DNA of 64,000 nucleotides from Ascidia mentula (taxonomy: Eukaryota; Chordata; Ascidiacea; Phlebobranchia; Ascidiidae). The stretch covers positions 6,879,001-6,943,000 of the forward strand of contig OX387197.1 of the NCBI GenBank assembly GCA_947561715.1, in the 5' to 3' direction. Numbering within the stretch: the stretch's first letter is position 1; each line of letters begins with the position of its first letter. Positions 1 through 13,753 of the stretch are shown here, piece by piece. The translations under genes and the position numbers were made by a program. The notes under the pieces were generated by a model. That model worked only from the letters and a program-made list of their open reading frames with translations. It was not told the origin of the DNA and did not search any database.

Positions 1-3000
1 GAAAATGCTCAGCGCCAATCTTCAGCCAGTTTCAGAATCTGAAAACAACTCGGAGGATGATGGACATGTTGCTATGGCTACCGAGGTATAGTATAAACGT
101 AATTTGTGGAGAAAAATTTTAAATTTGGAAGCCATTTTGTTTGACTCCATATTGACACCTTCCGTTGTTTTATGTATTTGTTCCACACGTTCAATCCAAA
201 TGTACTTTGGGTTGTATAGCGGCATGTTTGCAATCAAAACCATGGACAGTAAGGTATACTAAACGAATCGTACCGCTAATTCCAAACACAAGTAGTAGAA
301 AAACTGATTTTTACTGTCGACTAGTGCGGCGGTAACTTATTTCAATACAACATGTTGCACGGAATTCGCGACAGAATTCCAATGACATCGTCGTAAGGCT
401 CTGCCTTTCTCATAATGCTCCTGTGCGTTACAAAGATGCCCTCCATTATGAACTCACCTTGTATTTAGGGCGAAATCCAGTGCGAAGAGAAATTGTATTT
501 GCTGCAAAGCGATTCCGACGGAAACGGGTCTGACGGCAACGTCTTGTCGTCGGTGAAAATGCAGACAACGAGACCTCGTAAGTTGTTTTCATTCGTTGGA
601 TAACTGCCGACAGTATTTATACGCACATGTTGTAAGTATCCAATGTCCCAGGAATATGCTCAAAATTCTGCACGAAGGCCGTCAGATCGTGATTCATAGT
701 CGCTTTTTTACGTTTAACTTTGACGGCTGGAAACCTGTTCCCTCGTTTAACCGTGCCAGGATAATGAACGACATGGGCCTCTTGTTTCTTAATTTAATTA
801 TTGTTCACTTCCTGTTGCCCTGTCGCTATAATGTGGCCGATGAAAAAAGAGGAACTCATTCCGATAAAACCCGCTAATGCCGATTTTTGCGATCAACGTA
901 CATGTTTCACAAACATTCTTTGCAGTAATGTTGTGTATGTTAAGAAATAAGGCATCGCAGCAATAATTTTGCGACCGAAGACAACGTGTTAGAAAGGTTT
1001 ACAAGCGTATCCAATGTGAAGGTGTAAGTGCACATTGCACAGTCCTGTTTTAGTTCGAATTACTTCAGTACCTACTTTGGATACGCTTGCAACCCTTTCT
1101 AGCATGTTGCCTATGGACGCAAAAATTATGCTGTGTTGTTACTTCAGTACTTTTGAAATATTTCAGTTCCAATCTTTTCCGAAAAGCCCACTTCATCCGT
1201 GCTTTTAAGGCATGTCTTTAATTCGTTTATTTTGTTTATCGCCATTGCATAAATTTTACGCATAAACACTGCAATCTTATGACGTTGCGCAGCCCCAATA
1301 AAACGCAGTGATCATCTCGAGCCCAAAATCATGTCGTCATCCCCGACAACCCAACGTACGATCTCTTCCCTGATGGGCGGCCATCTTGTTGGAGGCAACC
1401 ACACGTCACCCGGTGCACAGGTTAGTAATGATGACAATTGCAGCACGTTTTTTACGGAAAATATATGACGGTTGCTAACGCTGATGGTTGCTAAAAGGTA
1501 TTACTTATAAATGTAATTTCTGACAAAATCCCAACCTTTTACCACAAATGTTTTTTTATTTTATGTGAATAACATTTTGTCATTCCATGCAAAATTGCAA
1601 ACTGTCAAAAACAAAACTGATCGCAGAACTCATAAGCTGCACAGGTACTGGCACGCATTTAGTACTTTGGTCACAACAAAGCTTATCAGTTTACCCAACC
1701 AACTCAAGGGAATGCCCTACTTCGGGCAAGGCAAACCGATACTTTGTAAAACCTCCATTTTTTCGTTGAAACGCTGATTTGTTGTTTGTGACTCCAATAT
1801 CTCGGAACAGTTTGTAGTGTCGAGTTTAAGGTTGTCAATCTTTGTACACTTTGTAGGCTTTTCGAAATGGTGATTTGGACGACGACAAAATGTACCTTAT
1901 TCATACGGACGGGGACACGGGAGGGGACGACTCTATGCTTGCTGCTGTTAAAATGCACAACAACGATTCTGGTGAGTTTGAAACCGGACATTCCTTTAAA
2001 ATGGCGACCAAGCATTTTTACAGAACCATTGTTTCAACATTTTTACTGCGTAAACGTCGGTGACGTTTCAATCTACTTGATTTTTAATTTAAAATTGTTT
2101 AAATTAAAAAAAGTGACGTTTCTCACGATCACAATTTATTTCATGTCTGATCGTGTGGGTAGCAACTATACAAGAACCCGCGAACAACATAAACTAAATA
2201 TTTTATTGGATTCTACTTCTCATTTTATTTTATGGAATAAAGTTAATTGAACAGGAGCACTATATAACAACTAGTTTAAAACATATCACATACAAATATT
2301 GAGTGCTTTACAAATTTTCTGCAAAAAAAAATATTTTTGATCATATGCAGTTCACACAATTGCTTCAAATCGGCCGCCCCTCGGTCACCGCGAAAACGAC
2401 GTCATGGTGACGTCATCCTCCCCTCAGCGTCACTCAACGTCGCTAGGTGGCGCTTCGATGATCGGAAGCAACCATACCGCCACCACACAAGTTCTTACCC
2501 TGGATCAGTTAACGCCTGAAAAGCTGATTGAACTTCAATCCAAAGGTCTCCTGCAGGTATGGGAAATGCATAGAGCAGTGGTTCTTGACCAGTGTTAGAT
2601 TAAAAGGTTGTAGGCAGGTAATTAGTCGACACTGAAATATACAAAAGTAGTTGGAAAAGAAATGTTATGTTTTTTATTCACTGTGTGTCGTACACTTATT
2701 GGCAATTGTTCATACCATGTGGTCGTTGAGAACCGCTGATATAGAACGTATCTGGTCGAACTTTAAGGTGTGGCAGATAAACACAGCATAAACAAAAGTT
2801 CACGTAAGTTACAACTCCCAATATCGCAGCATCGGTGGGAGCACACAGTACATGGGGTTTGCATGCTAGACGCACGTTATTTGCTGTTGGTGTGACGCAA
2901 TACGTTTTGCGCGCGAAAGTAGGATTGTTTCGAAACTGGTCACGTTGTAAGCCTCGTTCAGTTGCCCACGAAGTATTTTGACAAACACCTCAACGAAATT

Positions 3001-6000
3001 GCCGCTGATAGCAAGCATCATAAAATGCAAGTGAGTGCAGGGCGAAAGAGATAGGCAAAAAACACGGACTCGGAGACTATAGCTGATGTCGCTTTCACTC
3101 TTTTCATGACAACAATGCGGAGAAATTAATAGTGTCAAGTCAAATAAAAGGCGTCCAATTGTAAAATGGCCGCCTCATGCAATTTTTCAATATGAAGGGG
3201 TCAAATTACCGTTGCCAGGAAACTGTGTGCGATTTGTCGCCCCCACAATTTGACCAAGACCTAAAACAAGCGACTCCTTATGCACTTGAAATAAGCTAAT
3301 GGCGTTACTTCCTGGAATGCGCTTTTACGTCAGTGTGTGTATAGTGACGTCATTGGTTGTCGTAAAGGAGCCCGTTTGGGGAGGGGCGAACGTTAAGTAA
3401 ATGTGACCTTTGGTTTTGATCGGCTGACATGTTTGGTGAATTTGTGACGCAGCATTTTGGGCGTGGAGTTGAACTTTTATCAAGGTAACAATATTTGACA
3501 AGTCAACTTGCGTCGATCAAGTTGATCTCGTTATACTTTGCAGACTTTCTCCTTATTGTACTGCTCCAATTTCGGTTTAGAAAGATTATTTCTGTTTTTA
3601 GTATTTCTCTGGGGATTTATTTGAACAAAACGCGCTGCTGATGTCGGTCTGTTCATAACACAAACGTTAAAAAATCAGAACATAATCTTTTTGTTCCCAC
3701 AAAATTTCACAGCAAGGCACTGTAAAAAGGTTTGTCCGCTTTAGCAGTCTTGCTAACATGATGTGTTTTATGTCGCGAACTCGAATGCCCATTGTCGGGT
3801 TATATATATCGTAGGTATTAAACTCAACAATACCCCAAAGAAATTAGAAATTGCAGGAACAACATTACAAAAATTCGTCGTTAACAAACTGGACCCAGGT
3901 GTAAAACACACCTAATTTTTTAAATCATTGTAATTTTCACTAAGTTTTCCTTTAACGCGACGCATTATTTTCTACAGTTTCCCTTTAAATCCCGGTTACG
4001 TTGTAGATCTCGCCGATGGCGGGGCCCACGGCTTCTTCATTCATCTTCACTGCCCGAGGAAGCGGACCAGCCACCCACCCTCTCCACATAGCATCTGCCG
4101 AACCCTACAATACGCCAATCGCCAAGCAGTCCCACTCCGAGTCAGCGCTCGATATCGTCCGGGATTTGTGCGTAGTTTGCGGCGACCGTGCCTCGGGTGA
4201 GTCGATGTCCTCCGGTATTTACGCGGCCCGGTAAATGTCAGATTTGTTTTGAATTTCTCGCTTGCTCGTGTACATTGGAGGAAACACTAAACAAAAAAAT
4301 TAGCATTAAAATTTTGGGTGGCGCAGTAGAAAAAATCAATTTTTTTGCAGAACCACTGCCGATTTGAAAGGTCATGATATTAATCACGTCGGGTGAATGA
4401 CCTTTTTGTTGGACATAATTTGTTTGTTTGTGCGAACCACACACAGTGTGCCACATGTCCATAAATTTTAATAAGATTAGCTCGTATTAATGTAGAAACC
4501 AACACCGTTTGGCGTGGATCTTTAATGCACAGTTTCATAAATATGAAAGTTTCGGCGATTGTGATTGGATTAAATTTTTATTTTAATTCACACGAAAACT
4601 GGAATGGAATTTCCTGTCCCATTTCACCATAATCAATTTCCCTGCGAAAAAAACAACTCGTTGAAACGTTGTTTGATGTCGTTGTGGGTTTTTTGCAAAC
4701 CAACCCAATAAACATATGAAAAATGTCGCCATCTTTTTCGTGCCACACTCGCAAAAACGCACTTCTGCATTATAATCGTGATAAATCGATTGGCAATATT
4801 GTTTGTGTTGTTTCTGCAAACACCGACAAACAGTGAACAGCGATACTGTTTGCGTTGTAACTAAGCGTTTTTTTTTTACTTCAGAAACAAACGTGTGCCA
4901 AGATGAACCTAAACACTTTTATTTTGCATTGTCTAAAAAAATCTCCAGGGCCCTGCAGTATCACGTTTTTTCTTGTAGCGAGAAAAACATTCACGTAAAA
5001 CCAGTGAGCTATGATCGCAAGAAAATACATTAATTATCTTTCGCAAAACCACATTCAGGTTTTTCCTGGAATCCCTTGCAGTTCGTCAAATGTCAATTTC
5101 GCGAAGAGTCGAAGTTGCCTCGCGGTAGCCCGTGACACGAGGTGAACCGGCAGTGGATGACCGCATGTTAGCCCCGTCCGAGGTCATCCGCGGTTGACCT
5201 CGGGTAAACTGCGGTGCGTCTAAAAGTCGTTCGCGGTTCGTGTTGGAGTTATGAACTATTAGAAAAGGGCGTTTGCTGTGTTGCACTCTTATGCACTGCT
5301 TTGACATATCTTTTCGCTACGATTCGGATTAGCTCAGAATAATAAAAACACTGAACACCATTAAGCGTAAAAACCAGAGCTGTGGGTGGAAATGGTAGAT
5401 TGGGATGCTTTAAGTTTGTATGCTGTAATATAAGCCTCTAAAATAACACAAGCTGTCTAATATAACCAGTGGAGTTTCAGGGCTCTTGAGAAACCTTTTA
5501 CCACTGATTTCTGATAATATGTTACTGCAATTACAGCTGAAAATTTGTTCATTTTTTAATTCGTACTGAATTTGATGAAGTATGTTTGAAAAACCTAAAT
5601 AATTTTTCAGTGGCCAGCATTTGCTAAGCAGAAATGCTAAATTTTTTCCAAATGCAAACCGTCGTAATAGCCACAGAGCCTGGGAAGCTGATTTCAAACA
5701 ATAGTATACACGTGCAGTTTGCGTCTAATTTGCATTTGAACTTCTTGCTTTTGTTCGCCTAACCTTTATTAAAATACACTGATATGAGAAAAAGTTCCTC
5801 GTAGCGTTTTTAATTAAAGTTTGAGTTAAATGAAATTTTGTTGCAATATAGTATTCCGCTCATTGAAAGCTTACGCTCACCATTGGAAACTCCCAAGCAC
5901 AAAAAAATGGCTTTCTTGCTGATATAATTTTTTATATCCATATAAAAACAAATTCTTTCCTAAAACAATCTTTGCAATTGGGTCTTAAATTGATAAATTT

Positions 6001-9000
6001 GCTTCGAATATATACTGAGAATTTTTCTTGACCATGAATAACCGCGTTTTTCGATATGACGAGACTTAAGTCATGAAATGTGTGGCCCCGCTCTGTTTGT
6101 TGTTTTACCACCGATCTAGATCGCCTGCGATCGTTCATCATTCAGCGGCACAAAAAACAACACTGTGCAACATTCCCAAACGTTAGCTCAACCGCCGACA
6201 ATAATAAACGTCAATGCTGAAGGATGTTTGCGATGCTAATCCTATCAAAAAACCCACTTGCACCCTCGGTAACCCTCAAACGTCATGTTATGAACGCAGT
6301 ATGCCAGAAATGTTTTTCTCGCGCTATTTTCGGCGGAGGTCAAGCGCCAGTCGCATCCTCTTCAAGTGCAAGGACAACAATGCATAAATGCTGTTACCTG
6401 GCCTTCAATAGAGGCGTCGTTGTATTTGCTTTAGTAAGATTTTTGTCCCACTTGTGTTTCGTCATTAACTCTTATTTTTATTCGTTGTTAAAAAAAGGTT
6501 AAAATAAATTGAGTCGTATAAATGTAAAAAAATATCTAGATAAAATGCGTCAATTCCAGCAATCAGAAACTCAAAATTGTAGTTTAATTAAAATGTTATC
6601 GTCTTGCTTATAGCGAAAAGATGACGTATAAAACAATCAGTTAAATCAACGTGACCGCTCAGATTCCCCCGCAAATCACCGACGTGATCGCAATTATCCT
6701 TTGTGCATACAGGGCGTCATTACGGTGCGAAAAGTTGCGAAGGTTGCAAGGGTTTTTTCAAACGGAGCATTCGCAAGAAGCTGATGTACACCTGCCGCGG
6801 AAGCAAGGACTGCTCTGTGAACAAAACGCACCGCAACCGATGCCAATACTGCCGTCTCCAGAAATGCCTGGTTATGGGCATGAAATCTGACTGTGAGTTC
6901 GTGTTTGTTGTAGATCTGCTACATTGCTTCCCAAACTTTGGGACTTTGATGGATCGAAAGAATTCATTACCACACAAAGTGCAACATTCAGTTGCATGAT
7001 TGCATAAAGTACGCCCCTCTGGGGTTTTCCAATCGTTTCATTACAATTAAATTGTTGAAATAAAATATCAAAATATTGCTGTCAATCAAGCACGAGGGGT
7101 AACTTGAATTTTCGACCAGTTAAAGGGGTCGTAAGCGAAAAAGTGAGAATTCCTGGTCTAGGAGTTATACAGGCCGTTGGCACAACTGAACTATAGACAC
7201 TAACTGATTACTTTATATAAAGATATATAAAATGTCCCCACCCCAATTTTCATAAAGCTATCCACATTTGTAGCAAGTTGGAATTTTCGCACCAGATTCC
7301 ATTTGTTCGAATCCTAACGCGTTTGGCAGCCTCGGATATACCAACAAGGTCTAAATACTGAAAAAAACGTTATTTCCTGCCACGCTGTTACTCAGTGCAC
7401 AAAAATCACGCTCTTATTTGTTCATCCTTCTGTGAGTAACTATATGTGTAATATATACTGTGTGAGGTAGATGGCCACTGTTTTGACCTAATAATATATC
7501 TCATGAGTGAAGCTGGGTGTGACGATCGCAGACCATCTTGCCTGCCCAACGGTCAGGCCAATGACTTTGTGGTGACACCGTCATCCGTTGGGCAGCTCAC
7601 ATAATATACACTATCGGCTCCTTATTGGTTATATGTAATTTATAAAGCCTGGTAAAATTTTTTTTTATTATTTTTTGTGCAATATGTTTCATTCTTCCCG
7701 TTCGGTTTAGCTGTACAGTGCGAACGCTCACCCCTGCAGAAGCATATGGAGGAGAACAGCCGTTTGTCGGCCGCCATGGGTTCCGGCGACTTGACGATGT
7801 ACCAGAGACCCCGAAAAGGACATGTTCCATTTGAAGGGTGAGTAGTTTGTTCCGGAAGCTCTAAATTTAGTTACACGTCCTCTACGAACGACCGTGCGAC
7901 GGTCAAATAGGGTTGAATTATATCTGCGTGGGTTTTATTTATAAATAATACACGACGAAATTGTGTTGTCTGTGGGCTTGTTTGGTGAAAAAAAATTTCC
8001 ATGCGACAAAATTGTTCCGCCTATTTATTTGTTTAAGTCATGAAGCAAGCTTGCATGTTGAATCTGTGATTTGGCAAAATCGTCGTTGACCTTAATTTGT
8101 ACAAACGTTTGTGACCATTGTAAAAGTAATATTTAATTATATTGGTTATAGATCGACGACGCTTGACTTCATGGATAAGCAAAATCAGGTTTGTCCACTT
8201 TGCTTAGTTTTCTGATTTTTACAACTACCTTGTTTGTCCAAACTCTACGTAATTAAATACGTTTGTCAGAACTCATTTCAAAAGAATAAATAATTTAAAT
8301 ATCCGCCAAACCAATTTGATACCTTCTTAACAATTTTCCGGTCTGTTTATATGAAGCTTAAAATTTCCAGGGCAGTTTTCCGTCACGCTCATGCCACAGT
8401 ACAGCACCCCAGTACCTTAGAAGGATAAATTTATGAGCATTTAAAAAGATAATCAACAGAGAAAACTGCCAAAATTAAAAAAAAAAAATAATTTACCAAA
8501 AAAATACCACTTGCATAAGGAATAATCTTTTTTTACGGAAAAGTTTTAGGAAACACTGATTACATACGTCACTCACAGGGGAACCTCAGTACGTTGGCCA
8601 GTGTTGTGTCAACCATGGCTCATCTCAGCAAATCTGGAGTTGTTGACGCGGAGCGATTCTCGCGACCCGATCTCGATGAAAATGGCGTCAATGAAAAAGC
8701 AGAAGACTCCGCAAAGTAAACATAAAATCACAACGCAGTTAAAATTGCGACAATTTAACTCATAGGCAAAGCTTTTGTTAATTGCTATTTCGGTAAGGGC
8801 TCATGCATTTCCGTTCGGTGAAATCCAGCCATCATAGGCACGGTTGTCATTTGTGCGACCTTTCAAAGGGTGGTTTAAGGTTGAAAAACATTTCCAAAAA
8901 ATTAATTTAATTTTAAAATTTTTAATGAACTGAGACAACACAAAAATAACGACACCGGTTTAAAACTGAAAACATTTCTTAAAAGTAAGGACTGTGGAAC

Positions 9001-12000
9001 TTCTCCTTTAGAACAATCAGCAATAATTAAAAAGGACGGTATGGCAACCCTTCTTATAGGACTCGGTACATGCTGTAGAGAATTGTACGTTTTTAGCGAT
9101 TCATTTTTCCATACTCTTGATACTTCACTTCAAATGAAATGCAACAATTCCTGTGGTTCGCATTTACCTTGAAAACTCGCTTTCAAACAATTTTATCCGC
9201 GCAAAAGCTTTCTGACCTTGATGGGAAGAAACCCGAAATAAAAAAGTAAATTCGAAAGTTTTCTTAAAGATTCTCGTATGTATTCCAGAGTGTTGAACAA
9301 CCTCAACGATACGCTGAGACGTTGTACGTCATGCAGCAGTCACGTGGAACCGTCGTCTGCCCAAATTCAAACTCCCGTTCTGGATTTCGAGGTAAACTTT
9401 GCACACAACACTCATACCAAAAAAATTGCCGAATCGTTTTATTCTGTCGGCTTTGAAAAATGTCAGTGAATGTGTAGAAGCAAGTGACCTGCAAATAATG
9501 TCAGTATTTAAACTTATCAGATATCATAGGTGACTGCAAGACCATCTTAAGGTCACTAAACGGCACTGATAAGATATGGTATGCAAACAGTGATATTGTC
9601 TGCATTATTTATCAATATTAGGCAACGTAAAAACATATTATTGGATTGGTTTTACTACTGCGCTTGTGATTTTAGTTTCAAATTCCTATTTTTTCGCTGG
9701 CGGTCCGTCTCAGGACAAAAATGTGTGGTAAAGTAGTACATATTGATGCTTTCATCCCACAGGGCCCGTTAATGACAGAAGCCAACTTTAACTTTGACCT
9801 CACCATGCCTAGTCCATCATCCGGGACACCAAATGTGCATTATATCTGCGAGTCTGCGTCGAGGCTACTTTTCCTGTCTGCGCAGTGGGCCAGATCAATT
9901 TTTGCATTCCAACTTTTACGGTATGGGGCCTTCTTGACTTTAACTATAACGCAGACTTTTTCAACCTTGTGATACTTAAGGATTTTTCGTATTTTAATGG
10001 TAATTCTAGTGACAAAAAAGTTGGTTCTTGCAAATAACATAGATGTGTGCCATTCACGCTATTTTGTGTCGCAAAATCACTTGTGGAGCTCAGCCCATCA
10101 GAAAACCTTGGTAATTCTGACAGTAACATTGTCGAAATCATTAACAGAATACATTGCAAGGTCATATCGTTGCACGAGATGACACGGGGTTAACCACAAA
10201 CCGCTGTGAGATTTGTCACATTGAGCCAGTTAATTGTATATTTGGTACAATGATAAAGACATGTTTCTGTATTTTTGAAATTGCATCTTAAAGTGCTCCA
10301 GATTGTCTGCTCGAAATGTTGTTCATGAAAATACCATGTGGCCTATTCCACCACATGAAAATCCATTTTTTTCCGAATTTACAAGCTGGCATATTTATCA
10401 TCTAACACCAGGACTCCACCTGGAGTTAAGCAGCTCCTTCCCACATTAAAAAAGGAGCGCGTTCGTTTCCAATATACTGTAGCGACATATATTATAATTA
10501 GGGGCTGTACTTTCGCGGGTTATGTTAATTTCTGCGCGCGCTGCCATTTTCGGCACCCACCCCACCCTAACATACACAGCAAAAACACTCAAGTCTTTTT
10601 TTAACAGAGCTGAATGTCACACGACATTATTGCGGGATTGTTGGCACGAACTCTTCACGTTGGGTCTTGCCCAGTGTGCCAGGAATATGAATCTCAACCA
10701 GGTCCTCACCACAGTGCTGAAACACATGCGGAACAACTTCCAACAAGGTGACTTTACGTGGCGTGTTTTATTCTCACGTGAAGTTGTGAGCATTGTTCGC
10801 ATGACAGCGGTAAAAATGTATCCAGGCGAATATATATTTCACCACGAAGAGAATAAAGAGAAAACAAACATAAACCAAATAATTTCACAAAAAATGACGT
10901 TCTGCATGAGACAAATAAATGTAGATTGTATTTCACCGGTGGTCGATGCCGGACATTCGCCACAATGTATAAGCAGTAGGGCAAATTAGTTTTTAAAGTC
11001 AACCACAGCAGACAGCACGGATACCTAAATGTCTCATCAGTGCGGCTATGGTGTGACTTACAACGATCTTGTCAGCCAGCAAGAGTTTTACTTTGTGGTG
11101 ACTATACCGCCGCCATTAACCATTGGGTACTAACTTAGCTGCACTGATGAATCGTTTAAGGTCGAAACAGAGGCCCTGTCTGCAGGTCACTATAAAGTAC
11201 GCCACAATCTTTGCATTGTTTAACTTCAACAGGCAACTTGTCGGTGAGCCGGGTTCAGCGGGTCATCGAACACATCAATAAACTGCAAGAGTTGGTTGCG
11301 CGCATGCAGCGACTCGAAGTCGATCAGCGCGAGTTCGCCTACCTAAAGTCGCTCGTGCTTTTCAGTCCCGGTAAGTCTCACCATATTAGCGGTTGAATTC
11401 TTTCATACTGTTGGGGCCTGGAACGGCAACAAATCTGCAACTCATTGGTATTATTGTGCTCCTGCGCAAAATGACGTGTCCGCGCTCTACGGAGTATTCA
11501 ATCAGACCGGTTGAAGGCAAACCCACTTACAACTTTGGTTTGTTGTAACCGAAGGGCCTTCAAGTCATTTAAAGTTCAATCGTTATAAATATACCCACTG
11601 TCGCTTTTGGGTAATTCAGTGGATCACAACCTTTCATCAGCCCGCGGTCCACCTTTAATTGCATATTTTTTGCGGACCGTGTTGAAATATTTTTGACAAT
11701 TTTTTGCCACATGAGATTTCTTTTTATGTAGATGTATTTTACGGTGAGCAACTTTTCCAACTCTTAAGACATATTATTAATTAGTGCGCGTTCACACGAA
11801 CAGACTTTACAACTGATATACGCATGGTGACAGGCTTTGCGGCCCATTCAGCACTGCTTTAAATAATCATATTTCGTATGGTTATCCTTTAGACGTCGCC
11901 TCATTTCTAATCGATCTTTTATTGTAATTAGATCATGTGAAAGCTGCGCATCGGCCCCAGGTTCACCGATTCCAATCACGAACTATCACGGAGCTTCGTG

Positions 12001-12603
12001 ATCACCACGCGAAACAATTTCCAGAAGAGCAGGACAGGTAAAATACCTTGGCGCGAATCGACCAGATTCTTTAAAAAAAAATAGATCTACAGACAAGCCG
12101 CTAAACTCTGAGTAATGTAGTAAATAATCAGTGTTACAAGTGGCTACACGAAAAAGCAGCTTGCCCACCCAATAACGCCGAGCTGTTGTGAGAATGGGCA
12201 ATTCCCGTTGGTAGGAATCGAATTTACCGTTGGTTTATCATCTTCCAGGATCTGTAGTCTCCTCCTGATCCTTCCGACTCTCCGGTCTCTTTCTCCTGCT
12301 CTCACGGAGGAGCTCTTCTTCGCCGGACTCATTGGAAACGTGCAGATCGACTCCATCATCCCGTATATCCTCCGCATGGAGACATCGGAGTTCGCAGGAG
12401 GATCTCTGTCATCCGAGTCCTCCCGCGCAAAAGGAGAGAACGAGGAGGTTTTCGTGCACGACACGAACTCGGATAGCGACGGAGGAGGAGGCCGCGACTT
12501 CCCCGCCTCCGTGATGATCCACGATCCCCGTTACGTCCTCGAAGGACCTTCGGAAGACCACATGCTCCCTGTGGATGCTCCATCTATCGAGACTTCTTCT
12601 TGA
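1..12603 (+). CDS. NR2C: NR2C (TR2/TR4) orphan nuclear receptor, 5'-partial, 16 coding exons visible
   Basis: A ligand-regulated-type transcription factor of the NR2C subfamily, expected to bind direct-repeat AGGTCA sites in the nucleus. Coding exons by phase: <5-85, 469-577, 1293-1420, 1857-1971, 2351-2556, 4007-4196, 6713-6892, 7711-7837, 8152-8188, 8579-8715, 9289-9391, 9763-9920, 10608-10747, 11233-11370, 11932-12037, 12249-12603; all junctions stay in frame to TGA. The DNA-binding domain spans exons 4007-4196 and 6713-6892 ([10 protein letters not shown], then P-box [11 protein letters not shown] and CRGSKDC, ending [16 protein letters not shown]). VQCERSP follows at 7711, as in vertebrate TR2/TR4. 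The ligand-binding domain carries [42 protein letters not shown]. Upstream exons are acidic and include a two-exon duplication. About 71 residues extend past the usual TR2/TR4 C-terminus. The true start lies in or upstream of the first visible exon. Confidence 0.93.
962..1130. repeat. Imperfect inverted-repeat element in an NR2C intron
   Basis: Arms at about 962-1013 and 1077-1130 are imperfect reverse complements of each other. Both contain GAAAGG(G)TT..CAAGCGTATCCAA-type sequence, separated by a loop of about 60 bp. It looks like a small MITE or its hairpin remnant. No clear target duplication was identified. Confidence 0.6.
7460..7602. repeat. Dispersed TIR-element copy (family A), divergent
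   Basis: The left end (TGTGAGGTAGATGGCCACTG) resembles the inverted end of the better preserved copy at 20740-20863. The interior shares ACTTTGTGGTGAC with the copy at 11002-11192. It lies in an NR2C intron, between the exons at 6713-6892 and 7711-7837. It is divergent, so its boundaries are approximate. Confidence 0.45.
11002..11192. repeat. Dispersed TIR-element copy (family A)
   Basis: It contains AGCTGCACTGATGA, GGTCGAAACAGAGGCC and CTGTCTGCAG near its right end, shared with the 18241-18316 and 20740-20863 copies. The centre contains ACTTTGTGGTGAC, shared with 7460-7602. It lies in an NR2C intron. Boundaries are approximate. Confidence 0.5.
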
Positions 12604-13181
12604 GTGAATGTTATTCTAGTTCGACATTCGCTTGGCGCTGTTTCAAACCATGATGTCGTGAGGGATATTTTGATTTTTCTGGGACTATGATGCAGCATAT
12701 ATAGGTAGGGTGGCAAAAAAAAGGAAGTCAAACCGAGCCTCTCGGTACAAGTTGATGTGCCGTGTAATGCCCCGTTGTGCTCTTCTCCTGCCAAGTTCAA
12801 TACTTTAAGGGACACTTTATATCCACTGCTGAAAATTGAAAGCGAAGAATGCCGAGTAGAAAATTGTTGCCATCACGCTTAACTTAACACGGTCAGGTTG
12901 CTTTGTGTAGCAAAACAGAATGTCTCTCGTTTAAGGGCGCATTCCACTGAAAAAGTAGTTGATTGTTTTCGCATAATACGCACATTCTACACAAACCAAC
13001 CCCTGTTATCGCGAGTTTTGCACCGCTTACGTCGGCGTCAAAACGTCTACGTGCTGCTTCAATCGATCGTGTACATTCTATCACTTCTAGTACCTTTCCC
13101 TGTTGTCAATTCTATCCATGTTACGCTGTGCTGAAGCATCGCTGCACCCGCGTCATGCGATCGATGTTGACGTTTTCGCAA

Positions 13182-13187
13182 AATAAA
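13182..13187 (+). terminator. Candidate polyadenylation signal for NR2C
   Basis: AATAAA lies about 580 bp after the NR2C stop codon and is the first canonical hexamer noticed downstream on this strand. Its use is inferred. Confidence 0.4.
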
Positions 13188-13322
13188 ACTAGTGATCTGA
13201 AATCTTTGTGATTTTATGTGGCAGCAAGATTCGATAGATCAGTCCCAAGCAGTTAATGTTATCGTTCGTTTTGAATGGTTGCTAGCACAGATACATGTAC
13301 ACTTGAACATGTTTGGGGTCTT

Positions 13323-13328
13323 TCTTTA
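13323..13328 (-). terminator. Candidate polyadenylation signal for bystin
   Basis: The minus strand reads AATAAA here, about 430 bp past the bystin stop. If this and the + strand signal at 13182 are both used, the 3' UTRs come close without overlapping much. Confidence 0.35.
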
Positions 13329-13753
13329 TTGAGTCAATTGGTGCTGGGTGCTCGTATTAAAATTAAGTCAAACAGCCATGAAATATGTGTACTCTCCAAT
13401 GAAATAGCATATTTTCTCTTTCAAAAATCTTTAAGGGTCACCCAGGCAATCGGCTTTGGCAAAACAGTTTAACAGTTTGTATTAATGCACATGACTTCTT
13501 ACACAGCACTGTCCCTCTGAAAGAATAGTACATACTGGTGGTGGTGGTGTGCATTTTGTGGGTGATACTACTAATATGTAAACTACAGATCCATCGGTCA
13601 ACGCCAAGCAGCACATTTTTGCAACCTTTATGACAATTTTAACTTATCGCTGTTCGAAATTTAGCAATTGCAGACCCTTTTTTCTTGTGTTGAACGCCAT
13701 GTTCCACTGGTACAACAAATAAAACACACATCGCAGACGAAATACGCATTTTC

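Larger units (their letters stand above)
12604..13753. other. Convergent 3' UTR / intergenic region between NR2C and bystin
   Basis: No gene is supported here. The two flanking genes are transcribed towards each other and this 1.15 kb presumably holds both 3' UTRs. Short open frames on both strands show no family similarity. Confidence 0.6.

Noticed and set aside
7270..7325. GTTCGAATCC with an upstream TAGCAAGTTGG, resembling tRNA B and A boxes
   Set aside because: The spacing between boxes is too short for a tRNA, and no acceptor stem or anticodon arm can be drawn.
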